A stretch of DNA of 64,000 bases. Source: Yoonia maritima. Its GTDB lineage: Bacteria; Pseudomonadota; Alphaproteobacteria; Rhodobacterales; Rhodobacteraceae. The notes under the pieces are model-generated. The model searched no databases. It had not been told where the DNA came from and saw nothing but the letters and a program-made list of their open reading frames with translations. Of the stretch, positions 26,773-35,685 are shown one piece after another (position 1 is the first letter of the stretch; each line of letters opens with the position of its first letter). Where the stretch lies: positions 62,001-126,000 of the forward strand of contig NZ_PKFN01000007.1 in NCBI RefSeq assembly GCF_002933395.1, in the 5' to 3' direction. The position numbers were made by a program, and so were the translations under genes.

Positions 26773-27348
26773 ATGTGGTCAGATGAGAATTTTGTGGGGG
26801 GGCATATGGCCTTGGATTTCCTCAACACCGTTGGGGACACCGATAAGTCGCGGTCAGCCAATTTGATCACGTCACCTGACGCGCTGCTGGATTGGCTCAC
26901 GGCCAGCATTACTGAGGATGAAGACGCAAAAGGCCGCTCGCCATCGCAAGATGATGTGGACGCGCTGGTAAAGTTTCGGGAGCTTGCACACTGCGTCCTT
27001 TCGGCCTCGTTGGGGAATACGACAGCCGATCCTGCTGACATCCAGAAATTTGAGGCTCAAATCAAGTCGTCTCTGGGACACGCACATTTGGATTTGAGCA
27101 CCACCCCAGCAAAATGGATCACCACCGGCAACCATAGCCATTACTGGATCGACCGATTTGTCCTGCTTGTCGAAGGGTTCCTCTGCTCCCCCGAAGCAGC
27201 AAAGCTGCGCCAATGCGAAGGATGCAGCTGGTTTTTCTTGAACTCAGGCAGAGGACGGGGCCGCCGTTGGTGCAATATGTCAACTTGCGGTAATCGACAT
27301 AAGGTAGCGGCGCATCGCAGAAGGCTTTCGGAAGGTGATCAAAGGTAA
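26773..27348 (+). CDS. CGNR zinc-finger regulator with ABATE domain
   Basis: A 191-residue protein from the ATG at 26773, which has GAGG eight bases upstream. The N-terminal FVGGHMALDFLNTVGD is the ABATE ligand-sensing region. The C-terminus has the CGNR finger: CEGCSWFFL, RGRRWCNMSTCGNRHKVAAHRRR. CGNR proteins are one-component regulators usually divergent from the gene they control, here the Asp-nucleophile hydrolase. A start at 26707 would lie inside the repeated operator-like sites and is unlikely. Confidence 0.88.
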   Translation: MWSDENFVGGHMALDFLNTVGDTDKSRSANLITSPDALLDWLTASITEDEDAKGRSPSQDDVDALVKFRELAHCVLSASLGNTTADPADIQKFEAQIKSSLGHAHLDLSTTPAKWITTGNHSHYWIDRFVLLVEGFLCSPEAAKLRQCEGCSWFFLNSGRGRGRRWCNMSTCGNRHKVAAHRRRLSEGDQR

Positions 27349-27568
27349 CTTGAGAGGGATGCAATGCTGTCATTGGCGATTGTAACGACCGGGGCATCCT
27401 AATTGTTCAAATGCAGCGCTTTGAATGATCACGGCTTCAGTTTGTTCTCCGCTTGTTCTTGGAAACGCCCAAATATGCATGTTCGGTCCTGTTGGGCCTA
27501 CTTGTTGCCGTTCCACAGCCTTCTTATGGTCACAACCGAACGCTAAGTATATTTGGACGAGGTTCCAA

Positions 27569-28985
27569 ATGACTTTCAAGCAAGCCATCAAATCCAGCCT
27601 TTGGGACAAATACTCCACCTTCGAAGGTCGCGCATCGCGCCGTGAGTATTGGTATTTCGTGTTGTGTTGCGTCTCGGTCCGTATCTGCGTCGAGATCTTT
27701 TTGGGAACTTGGTTCAGCACATCGCTTGTCGAAAAAGTCCTCGGCGGGACCCATCGCTTTTATCTGCTCGGCACCCTCGGTACGCTGATTAACATTGCTC
27801 TTATTCTCCCGTTGCTTGCGGTTGGCGTGCGCCGCAGCCAGGATTTTGGGTTATCGGGTCGCCTGTATCTTGGGGTTCTTTTGGGCTCTATCGCGTTCGC
27901 TGTTATTGTACTGAATAGCCCAATTCTCGGAGCGTTCACCAGCCTTCTATTTGCCGTCTATGTCGGCCTAAGGAAAGGCGACACATACCAAAACCGCTAT
28001 GGCGATGTCCCAACTACATCCCATGATCCTGTGCCCGAGACGTCCGAGACGGGATCGCGACGCTTGATCGGCCAGTTGTGTATAGGGATCGGATTGCTCG
28101 CGGCACTCGATCTCACCCTCGGTTATCTGGTCAACGACACAGAAGCGTCGAATGCACCGTCCTATGCGGAGATGATTGGGCAAAAAACCGTTCTGTTTGA
28201 GCCTGGTAGCACGCGCTATAGTGAAGGCACTGACAGTCTCATCTGGGCGTTCAACTTTCCCATTGGTATGAATGTCGATCCCGTTCTCGCCGTAAATGAT
28301 GCAATCGTTGGATTTGATGCCGACAGACCAGTTGTGACAATACGCGACGGTTTTCGAGTGTTTCGACCCATCATGGAGCGACGGCTTCAATCCATCGAAA
28401 ATTCTTCAACTCCGGTGAGGCTCTTGTTCTCGTTGCCTGATTTTGGAAATGTTCAGGGCGAGTTTGACGATCAGCCGACATCGTCCCTTCATGTTACGCT
28501 CCAACCTGAACCCCGCAGATACGCCACTCAGAAAGACTGGGGCACTTCACCTTCATTCATGGATGAAGTTGAAAAAACTGACCCAATTCGAATGTGTGAT
28601 CGACGGCGAGATTGCACCCGGTATCGCACGGTATCGCGAGCCTACGTTGGCGGAGTCCGAAAACATACTGCAACGCCATAAAGACCGAGGCCCACGCTTT
28701 GAATATCGCGAAGGTTGCATTGGGCGTGCGGCAACAAGTGGTGCGGCGTTCACAGTCTTGAATGATGCGGGTGAACCGTCAGGATTTGGCCGGTGCGCAA
28801 AATACCGGTCCTCCGCAGCGTTTGGCAGCTGTCGTTTTACATTCTGGCTGCCGCAAGAGCGCTTTGTCGAATACCGCTTTTCGGAGCAGTTTTTGCCTGA
28901 CCTTCGTCAAATCGATGCGTTCGTTCGGACTCAACTAGCGAACGCTACTGTTCTACATGCATCTCAGAATGTTCCAAATCTCTGA
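27569..28985 (+). pseudogene. DUF805 membrane protein with C-terminal extension, frameshifted
   Basis: From the ATG at 27569 (AGG ribosome site) the protein begins MTFKQAIKSSLWDKYSTFEGRASRREYW, the DUF805 hallmark, with about four membrane segments to residue 125 and a fifth near 180-200. A soluble extension follows. The frame stops at 28681, but from about 28578 the next frame continues smoothly (FECVIDGEIAPGIARYREPTLAESEN to the stop at 28985) without a start of its own. The switch lies at a run of six A at 28572-28577. Either the gene is broken, the sequence has an indel error, or slippage joins the frames. The intact DUF805 part may still be made as a 370-residue protein. Confidence 0.65.
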
Positions 28986-29025
28986 TGCCCGCATATAGGG
29001 CTCTCCATTGCTAAAGCGGACCTCA

Positions 29026-29088
29026 GCGCAGCTGCAGCGAAAGAGCGCTCCGTCCCGCATCTTACCGGTTCATGCGCCGTGCAGCGAA
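29026..29088 (+). repeat. Dispersed repeat, copy 2, in a 316-bp gap
   Basis: This diverged copy of the 25735 repeat begins GCGCAGCTGCAGCGAAAG. The gap 28986-29301 otherwise shows decayed sequence with no supportable gene. Confidence 0.5.
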
Positions 29089-29301
29089 AGTCAGTTCATC
29101 CTAGACCAGCCGTTCGTGGTCTGCGCAGCTTATGACCGCGAAGAGCCCACTTTGACCGATACAGCGTAATACACAAATGGCTGCTTTCCTGATTGGAAGA
29201 ATGATGGGCTCAAACGACGCGGCTGAGGTCGAGGTGAGGGTTAAGTTTCAGGCGTTGTATGTCCAGCCCCCGAATTATCAGGGGTTGTGATTTTGTCTTG
29301 A

Positions 29302-30267
29302 CTAAGAGCTTTCGGTAAAGGCCCACGCTGCATCAAAGTTCCGCTTGGCCAGATCATCAAAAGCGATGAAAAAACCAATTTGCCCCGTGTGCCAGAAATT
29401 CAGATTAGAATCGTGTTCAAGAGTTAATAGGCGGATAGTATCGGGTTTGTACGGACCGGAATAGCCGGGCGGCGTATCTATGCCTAACAAATGATGCTGT
29501 TTTTTTTCTTCACGGCGTCGCTGCCCACTCGGCATGGGTACAGTGCCCCAAGGGCCACGCTTTTTATGGCCCGATTTATCAGCCATTCTAAACATATTGT
29601 CCCACTCATCGATGGTCTTATTAAGCGCATACGTCCAATAGTCATCGTTAGGAAACCTATTTTCATGAATGATGCCAAAGTTCGCAAAAGTAATTGGCCA
29701 GTGCCGGAATGACTTCACCGGGTTCTTCTTCCACCAGTACATCATATGTGAGTCGTCAAAGTCATCCGGGAATTGAGGCTGGGATTGCTTGGGACTATCC
29801 GAGATGTCATCTTTGACATAGATGATCTTGTAGTTGGGGTTTCGTACATTTTTCTCGGCATTACCTACATAGTCTGCAAAGAAGAACAATGTCCCTTCAA
29901 GAGGTAAGTCGATCATGCCGGGTGCTCTTGGCACCTCAGCCAAATTGATCTGTGCGAAGAAATGCATCGGATATAGCGGACCTACCTTGGGAAGCGGCTT
30001 GTTGTTCCTAGCATAATAGTCATGTAATTCTTCTGGTATCGGCACCGACTTCACCCACGGCCATTCAATGTGCGCCGGCAATGTTGGATCACCACCTAAC
30101 CAGCAGCCCGACGCCCCGGGCGTTTCGTCGGTGATCGTCTTTATTATCAAAACACTCGGAACGCGGGACGCCTCGACCATCTGTTCGACTTCATCGGGAT
30201 CCAGTTGGCGATTACGGTTGGACTGGTCATCCCAAAGCGCCAGCGTTGCGTCGTCAATTTTGGGCAT
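29302..30267 (-). CDS. DUF1963 (YwqG-like) protein
   Basis: A 321-residue soluble protein. The segment GCWLGGDPTLPAHIEWPW followed by HFFAQINLAEVP and LEGTLFFFADY is the DUF1963 signature. The later motif LLTLEHDSNLNFWHTGQIGFFIAFDDLAKRNFD also fits. The family has no firm biochemical function; members are often next to toxin-immunity or stress genes. A MutS-like or immunity role is not supported here. It stands alone in the island with the start preceded by weak ribosome-site sequence. Confidence 0.82.
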   Translation of the reverse strand: MPKIDDATLALWDDQSNRNRQLDPDEVEQMVEASRVPSVLIIKTITDETPGASGCWLGGDPTLPAHIEWPWVKSVPIPEELHDYYARNNKPLPKVGPLYPMHFFAQINLAEVPRAPGMIDLPLEGTLFFFADYVGNAEKNVRNPNYKIIYVKDDISDSPKQSQPQFPDDFDDSHMMYWWKKNPVKSFRHWPITFANFGIIHENRFPNDDYWTYALNKTIDEWDNMFRMADKSGHKKRGPWGTVPMPSGQRRREEKKQHHLLGIDTPPGYSGPYKPDTIRLLTLEHDSNLNFWHTGQIGFFIAFDDLAKRNFDAAWAFTESS

Positions 30268-30567
30268 AAGTCAAAGCCTTTAACATATAGCAGGAGATCG
30301 AACGAAACGATAGGGAGCCACTGTGGCACTCTTGTGTTAGAAAGTAGGCGGTTTTCCTACGCAGCGGGAGTCCGGAAGTGCAGAGCAGACACTAGATATT
30401 TCCCCCACAAGGGCGGCTTCGTCCCGCGAACTGTGAATCCGCGACCCTCTTGTTTTCGCGGTCGCAGCGAATGGCCGGTATTGCAAGGTCTTGCGAGGCC
30501 GCTCGTTAAGCTGGTGTACGACGGCGCTGAGTTTAGCTTGGCTAAAGCCTGATATGTCATAGTGAAT

Positions 30568-30861
30568 ATGCTGGCAGCCAACGCTGATCCCAAGTTGCGG
30601 CTCGCGATCGAGAAAAACTTGGAACTAGCAGTTGAAACTGATAAATACTCAATTATGCAAATCTATGTGAACGCATATCCTCAGTTACGCACTTTGTGCT
30701 GGAACCGCCCTGACAATGCTGTCTTGGACGGACTTGAGGCGCTTGGCCTGTACGAAAACAACTGGCGATTAGTAGACGCTGGGAGCTTCGACGTAGAAGA
30801 GAAGCAGTTGCTTGATACTCTTGTTGCCCGTTTCGGCAACGGCGTATTCATGCCTACTTGA
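30568..30861 (+). CDS. Small hypothetical protein (97 aa)
   Basis: The frame MLAANADPKLRLAIEKNLELAVETDKYSIMQIYVNAYPQLRTLCWNRP has balanced composition and predicted helices, which makes it more credible than random frames nearby. No domain is recognised and no clear ribosome site is seen. It overlaps the start of the IS66 relic region and could itself be a truncated gene. The 294 bases before it (30268-30561) hold nothing recognisable. Confidence 0.35.
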   Translation: MLAANADPKLRLAIEKNLELAVETDKYSIMQIYVNAYPQLRTLCWNRPDNAVLDGLEALGLYENNWRLVDAGSFDVEEKQLLDTLVARFGNGVFMPT

Positions 30862-30889
30862 AAGGACGTTCAAAGAAGTCTCGTTTCAT

Positions 30890-31093
30890 CGCGACCACCA
30901 CAACGTCATCGTCGGCTCTGAACGCGGTGGCACCTCGGCTGTCATCATCTACACCCTCATGGAAACCGCAAAGCTCAACAACGTGGATCCGCAGGCTTGG
31001 CTGACGGATGTCCTCACTCGTATTGCCGACCACAAGATCAAACCGAGGGCGAAGCGTAGGTCTCGAACCAGTCGATCTGCGAAAGCGAGCTAG
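30890..31093 (+). mobile_element. IS66 transposase C-terminal relic
   Basis: About 55 residues, RDHHNVIVGSERGGTSAVIIYTLMETAKLNNVDPQAWLTDVL and TRIADHKI, match the C-terminal end of IS66 TnpC transposases (typically FAGSD-GGERAA-IYTLI-TAKLNGVDP-AWL). The DDE core and ORFs 1 and 2 are missing. It is a remnant inside the island, on the plus strand. Confidence 0.75.
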
Positions 31094-31335
31094 AGCCGTT
31101 TGAGGTTGCTGTTGGTAGTCTTCCGTTTTGGTCGAGATTACGTGACACCGGCATCGTTGCCGGTTTCGTTTTGAGCGATAGACAGGGCAGGGGATCGACG
31201 GGCTAAGTGTCGTTTAGGTTGATATTGATTAAACGACGTCAATTGAAATTTATCAGTTCATACTCGCCCCAACAGTCCGCTCAGGCAAACATGCGAATTG
31301 AAAGAGAATTTCCACCGTGTTCTTTCAGAATTGTC

Positions 31336-31830
31336 TCAACTGGAAGCGTCTTGGTTTCGCCTGATATACTCATGCAAAGTGCATGTAGGGTCGCCATCGC
31401 TGAGGGATATGCTGCTGATCTTCTCCCACAGGTCCGCATCAAAGTCGGGGAAAAATGTATCGGCATTAGGAACCTCAATATCCACTTCGGAAATCAACAA
31501 CCTATGCGCAAGCGGCAGCATTTCTTGATAAATTTGCGCTCCACCTATGCCATATATACGGCTCAAACCTGCCCCACGCGCATAATTGATCGCGGCGGCG
31601 ACCGACGGAGCAGCAATTTCCGCTGCATTTGGATTTGAGGATACGACAATGTTGAGACGCTTGGATAGCGGTTTAAACGGAAGGCTATCCCAGGTGTTGC
31701 GTCCCATGATGATCGCTCCCCCAACCGTTTCACGCTGGAAGAATTTTAAGTCTTGCGGGATGTCCCAAGGAATTGATCCCTCCAACCCTATTGCACCTTC
31801 GGCTGCGCGCGCGACAATCAAAGAAATCAT
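31336..31830 (-). CDS. folA: Dihydrofolate reductase
   Basis: A 164-residue DHFR: MISLIVARAAEGAIGLEGSIPWDIPQDLKFF has the substrate-site Trp and Asp, followed by IIMGRNTWDSLP and the NADPH-binding IYGIGGAQIYQ. It regenerates tetrahydrofolate from the dihydrofolate made by ThyA. It begins three bases after the thyA stop, so it is translationally coupled. ThyX does not produce dihydrofolate, so a linked ThyA-DHFR pair makes biochemical sense as a replacement for the broken thyX. Confidence 0.95.
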   Translation of the reverse strand: MISLIVARAAEGAIGLEGSIPWDIPQDLKFFQRETVGGAIIMGRNTWDSLPFKPLSKRLNIVVSSNPNAAEIAAPSVAAAINYARGAGLSRIYGIGGAQIYQEMLPLAHRLLISEVDIEVPNADTFFPDFDADLWEKISSISLSDGDPTCTLHEYIRRNQDASS

Positions 31831-31833
31831 GGC

Positions 31834-32667
31834 TTAAACCGCCACAGGTGCGCGGATGGCAGGATCGGGGTCATAATCTATGAACTCAAAATCCTCGTAC
31901 TTAAAGTCAAAGATGGAGGTCACTTTACGATTGATTCTTACTGTTGGTAGCGCCTTCGGAGTCCGCGAAAGCTGCAATTTGACTTGATCCATGTGGTTCG
32001 AATAGATGTGTGCGTCTCCAAGGGTGTGGACGAAATCACCTGGCTCATACTGCATCACATGTGACAGCATAACCTGAAGCAACGCGTAGGATGCGATGTT
32101 AAAGGGAACGCCAAGAAACATGTCAGCCGATCTCTGATAGAGCTGAAGGTGCAACCGACCATTATGAATACGGACCTGCCACATCGTATGGCATGGAGGG
32201 AGCGCCATCTGTGGCACGTCGGCAGGGTTCCAGGCGGATACAATAAGGCGCCTGCTATCAGGTGTCGCGTTAATCATATCAATAAGATTTGTGATCTGAT
32301 CGACGCCCCGTTCCTTATAAAGAGGCTTACCCTCAAACATCTGCCCAGTAGGCTCAAGCGATGAAAAAGCGCGCCATTGGCGGCCATAGACAGGTCCCAG
32401 ATCGCCATTTTTGTCAGCCCACTCATCCCAAATCGAAACGCCATTATCTTTCAGATAGCCGATATTGGTCTCGCCTGACAAAAACCAAAGAAGTTCGTGA
32501 ATGATCGACTTCAGGTGCAGTTTTTTGGTCGTTACCAGCGGAAAGCCGTCGGACAGGCGATACCTCGACTGCAAGCCAAAGTAGGAGAGTGTTCCCGTGC
32601 CCGTGCGGTCAGTCGATTCCTCACCGCATTCCAAAATGGTGTTTAACGCATCATGATACTGCTGCAC
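31834..32667 (-). CDS. thyA: Thymidylate synthase ThyA
   Basis: A 277-residue folate-dependent thymidylate synthase. Visible motifs are [12 protein letters not shown], the catalytic-cysteine segment [34 protein letters not shown] and [10 protein letters not shown]. It starts with GTG, with GGGAG eight bases upstream, and precedes folA. It lies on the island that interrupts thyX, so it is the only intact thymidylate synthase in the window. The two synthases are unrelated in sequence and mechanism, and this locus shows one physically displacing the other. Confidence 0.96.
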   Translation of the reverse strand: MQQYHDALNTILECGEESTDRTGTGTLSYFGLQSRYRLSDGFPLVTTKKLHLKSIIHELLWFLSGETNIGYLKDNGVSIWDEWADKNGDLGPVYGRQWRAFSSLEPTGQMFEGKPLYKERGVDQITNLIDMINATPDSRRLIVSAWNPADVPQMALPPCHTMWQVRIHNGRLHLQLYQRSADMFLGVPFNIASYALLQVMLSHVMQYEPGDFVHTLGDAHIYSNHMDQVKLQLSRTPKALPTVRINRKVTSIFDFKYEDFEFIDYDPDPAIRAPVAV

Positions 32668-32820
32668 TTCGATCTCCCTAGGTCACACAATTTTTCTAGT
32701 TCTGGTACTTGGCAAAGCCTGGAAAATTATTCAATCACCAAAGATGCCAGAGCTGTTGCGGCTTTCTCTCTCAACCAAGGTAGTCCTTTCGGCTTGTATC
32801 CAAAAGAGGTTCGATGATCA

Positions 32821-33234
32821 TTATCGCGATTGTTTTGTTAATTTTGCTTCGTGGCGTAGCTTGCGGTTCTCAGCCTCGAGATCAATGGCTCGCTTCCTCA
32901 AGACCAAGAGTTCCGCCGCTAATGTACTCAGCTGCTTGTTTACAATTTTCAGCGTCTTTGCCCCGTTGTTTTTCAGGTCTGACGTATGTTGCACGGCCTC
33001 CGGGGATAGTTTGCCGATCCATTCACGAACCTCTTGTTTCAATAAGGAATGCTCTTTTTTATGCAGTGTTTGTTCGGTAATCCCCGCAACTTGGCACACG
33101 GCCCTCAAAGTGATCTTTGGCCGTTTAGTGCTCGAAGCTGACGGCACCTCGGGTTCCATCTTCAGCATAGCATCCCGAACGCGTTGGACTGTGGATGCCT
33201 TCGTGCGGCTTGAATAATCGGCGAGAGACGACAC
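32821..33234 (-). CDS. TnpC-like small DNA-binding protein (DUF6262 type)
   Basis: A 137-residue basic protein. An N-terminal helix-turn-helix (ITLRAVCQVAGITEQTLHKK) is followed by a C-terminal coiled coil (LAAELLVLRKRAIDLEAENRKLRHEAKL). This order matches the third protein of Tn554-type TnpA/TnpB/TnpC and of GInt-type ginABCD elements, where it assists two large tyrosine recombinases. It begins one base after the stop of the recombinase fragment, fitting that operon. The 153-base gap to thyA holds nothing recognised. Confidence 0.7.
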   Translation of the reverse strand: MSSLADYSSRTKASTVQRVRDAMLKMEPEVPSASSTKRPKITLRAVCQVAGITEQTLHKKEHSLLKQEVREWIGKLSPEAVQHTSDLKNNGAKTLKIVNKQLSTLAAELLVLRKRAIDLEAENRKLRHEAKLTKQSR

Positions 33235-33235
33235 C

Positions 33236-33979
33236 TTATAAATACCCCTGAACCTTAAGCTTGAATTTCTTCACTCTGGTTGAGATCGAAGCTATGCGGG
33301 GTTCCGCCAAGGCGTCAATGAATTTGAGGTAAAGCGGTTCATCTTTAAATTCCTGTATAAGCCAGTCCCGGCCTTCAAAAGCGTCAACCAGCGCTTCCAC
33401 TGCTTCTGAAACCAAAAGTGCTTCATTTTTGTCAATGCTACTCCAATGCTCAAGATAGGTTTCAATAACCTGCCGTAGGTCCTCCACCACCGCAGCGGTC
33501 TCAAACCTCCACAAGCAGTCCGATTTACAGTTTGTGAAATCTTGTACGCCCCTTCGGTTGGAGCATCGGCCAAGCTCCATTCCCCGCGCTGAGCAAAGGA
33601 CCCCACGCCTTACAATTCGGAAAGACGACCCAATGGCTCGTCGTGCGTCGGCAACACTGGTCTCGCCAGTATCTTCTTCTCCGTTTTTTGGCATTTCTGA
33701 ACCTTGGTCTGCAGCCGTCAGAATGGGTTCAATGAACTGCTCCAGTTTTGGAGGCACAATACCATCCTGATATTCCTTAATGATTTCAGACCCAAGCGCC
33801 TCGTCGACTTCTGATATGAGCTCAGAAAACTCGACGTCCCAATCCCCTCGAGCGTTGTAATATCCAACTGTTTGAGCGATGTTTTTGTGACCCAAAGTAA
33901 CAGTTGCGGCCAAAGTACCACCTTTGATCGACAGAGCCACCAGTCTTGCGGCTGATGTACGTATTCTATAGATGGTCAC
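33236..33979 (-). pseudogene. Tyrosine recombinase, C-terminal fragment at right island end
   Basis: The first ~50 residues of this frame (IRTSAARLVALSIKGGTLAATVTLGHKNIAQTVGYYNAR) are the end of an integrase catalytic domain with LGHKN and the nucleophile tyrosine. The rest is a long helical tail (SEVDEALGSEIIKEYQDG onward). The apparent GTG start at 33979 sits on the junction where thyX homology resumes, so the real N-terminal ~300 residues have been lost. The frame stays open into antisense thyX. With the neighbouring TnpC-like gene it represents the truncated recombinase operon of the element. Confidence 0.75.
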
Positions 33980-34180
33980 TGCGTCGATATTGGAAAACGG
34001 CTCGCCCTCTGGGTGCCCGCCGCCTATTCCGCCTTCGAAGACTACCGCATGGGCGGAGCCAACCTATCCGGCAAGGCGATTGACTGCGTGCGACGTATGC
34101 TTAAGGGTGAAAAGGTCACGCAGGAAACCTCTGGGATGAGCAAAGGTGAATGGCGGGAGTTTGAAGGGATTATTGGGTGA
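33980..34180 (+). pseudogene. thyX: thyX 3' fragment
   Basis: The frame ending in TGA at 34178-34180 reads LALWVPAAYSAFEDYRMGG, then ANLSGKAIDCVRRMLKGEKV, then TQETSGMSKGEWREF, the C-terminus of alphaproteobacterial ThyX. It is on the same strand as the 5' fragment at 15572 and has no start codon or upstream coding continuity. Together the two fragments give about 175 of the ~300 residues expected, so roughly 130 internal residues were deleted at the island insertion. Confidence 0.88.
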
Positions 34181-34227
34181 GTGGATTCAATGAGTGTAAC
34201 GTACTTGCTTTTTGAACAGGTACCGCG

Positions 34228-35472
34228 GTGATCGAGGCGCGAAAAGGCTTTGATCTAAGTGTTGCGCTAAATGCGATCTCCAGCGCCCGAACCATCAATG
34301 GTGACGGCTCCATTAGCTTACCAAGTATTACTGCAATGGATAAATGGGAAAGCTATTTGGCTTCGGCACTTATTGCGCGAGGGAAATCTGATGCTTTCAT
34401 TCGAAGCGTGGTCGGCAGAGCAATAAAGGCCAAGCAAGACCTGTCGATCGGAGAGTTCTTAAAAGACTGCCGACGTGTCGCACATGAATTAGAAAAAGAT
34501 AGAACCAAGAACTATAAAGTTCTGTTTCCAATGTGGGGGAACTCAAATCTACTCAGTGGACGACGGAAGCAGTGCGAGGTTTGGCTAAATTTTGGATTTT
34601 CGACGAACAGTACCTTTATTAAGAAAGCGGTCAAAGAGAGGGTAAATCAGGTAGATGGGCGAGATTTCTCGGCCGATCTTCCAGGCTATAGTTTCCCAAT
34701 TTTGCCACTAGCGATTGGCACTGTGAAGGCCATTGATCCCGAAGATGCTTACATGCAAGCGGATGATGCAATATCGTTGGAACTGGGGGTCTTGTCAGTT
34801 CTTTGTGGTCGGGGCCAAAGCATCATACCAACAACTCCAAACACGCCAATTGCGACGACACTTGTAGCACCGCAGATTACGGTCCATGAAATGGACGGTG
34901 CTTTGTCTACAGATACTTTTTGGTATGATAAATGGTCCTTGAGAAGCAAAAGTAAGGAGTTGGATGCTGAGCGCACTAAAGTGGTGCTTGAGTATGCGCA
35001 TAAGATTAGGAGTTCGCTTCCCAACCTTCCTTGGAGACAAGAAGCCGGAGAGGCGTTGCGCCGACACTACCGAGCATTTCGACACACTGACCCGGAAGCG
35101 GCTTTCTTGGACGCTTGGCGACTCCTCGAATTAATCGCAGGTCCGAACTATACAAAAAACGACTTGCTTGTTGAGAGGGCGGCGTCGTTTTTTAGAGACC
35201 GAAAAGAAATGCGCGAACTTGGTCGTCACTTGATGCATCGTAGGAACTCTATTTCACATGGAAAACCTATCCGTGCAGATGACTCCGAGTCGCTTGTCTT
35301 TCAAGTGCGTTCGCTAATTCAGCCTATGCTAATGAATTTCCTTACGAACCCATTTGAGTTTTCTCAACTGACAGAATTCTGGTCCTTTGCCGACCTTGAC
35401 GAGTCGACGGAGAAACGTGAAAGACAAAAATACTTGTTGGAGTGTGCAGCAAGATTTCGCAAAGAATGTTGA
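34228..35472 (+). CDS. HEPN-domain (ApeA-like) protein, possible RNase
   Basis: A 414-residue protein. The C-terminal ~140 residues (about 285-395) look like an Apea/HEPN helical domain, with the catalytic-type motif R339-N340-S-I-S-H344 (Rx4H) in HRRNSISHGKP. The N-terminal ~270 residues are not recognised. HEPN proteins of this kind are RNases in abortive-infection and toxin-antitoxin systems. No antitoxin-like partner is adjacent. It lies 48 bases after the thyX 3' fragment and is A+T-richer than its neighbours, so it may be another acquired gene. A tandem repeat follows it. Confidence 0.7.
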   Translation: MIEARKGFDLSVALNAISSARTINGDGSISLPSITAMDKWESYLASALIARGKSDAFIRSVVGRAIKAKQDLSIGEFLKDCRRVAHELEKDRTKNYKVLFPMWGNSNLLSGRRKQCEVWLNFGFSTNSTFIKKAVKERVNQVDGRDFSADLPGYSFPILPLAIGTVKAIDPEDAYMQADDAISLELGVLSVLCGRGQSIIPTTPNTPIATTLVAPQITVHEMDGALSTDTFWYDKWSLRSKSKELDAERTKVVLEYAHKIRSSLPNLPWRQEAGEALRRHYRAFRHTDPEAAFLDAWRLLELIAGPNYTKNDLLVERAASFFRDRKEMRELGRHLMHRRNSISHGKPIRADDSESLVFQVRSLIQPMLMNFLTNPFEFSQLTEFWSFADLDESTEKRERQKYLLECAARFRKEC

Positions 35473-35524
35473 CCACAGCCCGGCATCGCCGGGCAGCGCC
35501 CGGACCTCCCCCATGGGGAGGGCG

Positions 35525-35610
35525 CTTCGCACCCCCTGCGCTTCGCACCCCCTGCGCTTCGCACCCCCTGCGCTTCGCACCCCCTGCGCTTCGCACCCCC
35601 TGCGCTTCGC
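35525..35610 (+). repeat. 16-bp tandem repeat, five copies plus a partial
   Basis: The unit CTTCGCACCCCCTGCG recurs perfectly at 35525, 35541, 35557, 35573 and 35589, with a sixth partial copy (CTTCGC) at 35605. The unit is not a multiple of three, and frames across it are repeats, not genes. It lies in the 310-base gap between the HEPN and ArsC-like genes (35473-35782). Perfect identity suggests recent slippage; copy number is probably variable between strains. Confidence 0.9.
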
Positions 35611-35623
35611 GCGTTCACCGCTG

Positions 35624-35644
35624 AAAAGGTCCACTGGACCTTTT
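35624..35644. terminator. Symmetric hairpin AAAAGGTCCA-C-TGGACCTTTT
   Basis: Perfect 10-base arms flank one base, with A and T runs on the outer ends. It works in either direction as an intrinsic terminator-like structure. It lies 150 bases beyond the HEPN stop, just after the tandem repeat. Confidence 0.6.
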
Positions 35645-35685
35645 CCTGGACGCGGTTCACCCCCGAGGTCCGAACGCTCCCCTAG

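Larger units (their letters stand above)
15914..33985. mobile_element. Accessory island inserted in thyX (about 18 kb)
   Basis: Its limits are set by the points where thyX homology stops and resumes. Just inside the left limit is the start of a tyrosine recombinase gene reading inward. Just inside the right limit are a tyrosine recombinase C-terminus and a TnpC-like gene, also reading inward. A third recombinase relic lies at about 23315-23932 and an IS66 relic near 30900. The cargo is a mosaic of metabolic and regulatory genes, including thyA-folA and an NAD salvage pair. Loss of the thyX middle and of recombinase halves implies a deletion during or after integration. The exact ends, and whether it is one element or several, cannot be fixed by eye. 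Confidence 0.8.

Noticed and set aside
31207-31638. Plus-strand 143-codon frame opposite folA
   Set aside because: Antisense of a clear DHFR; no motif or ribosome site.
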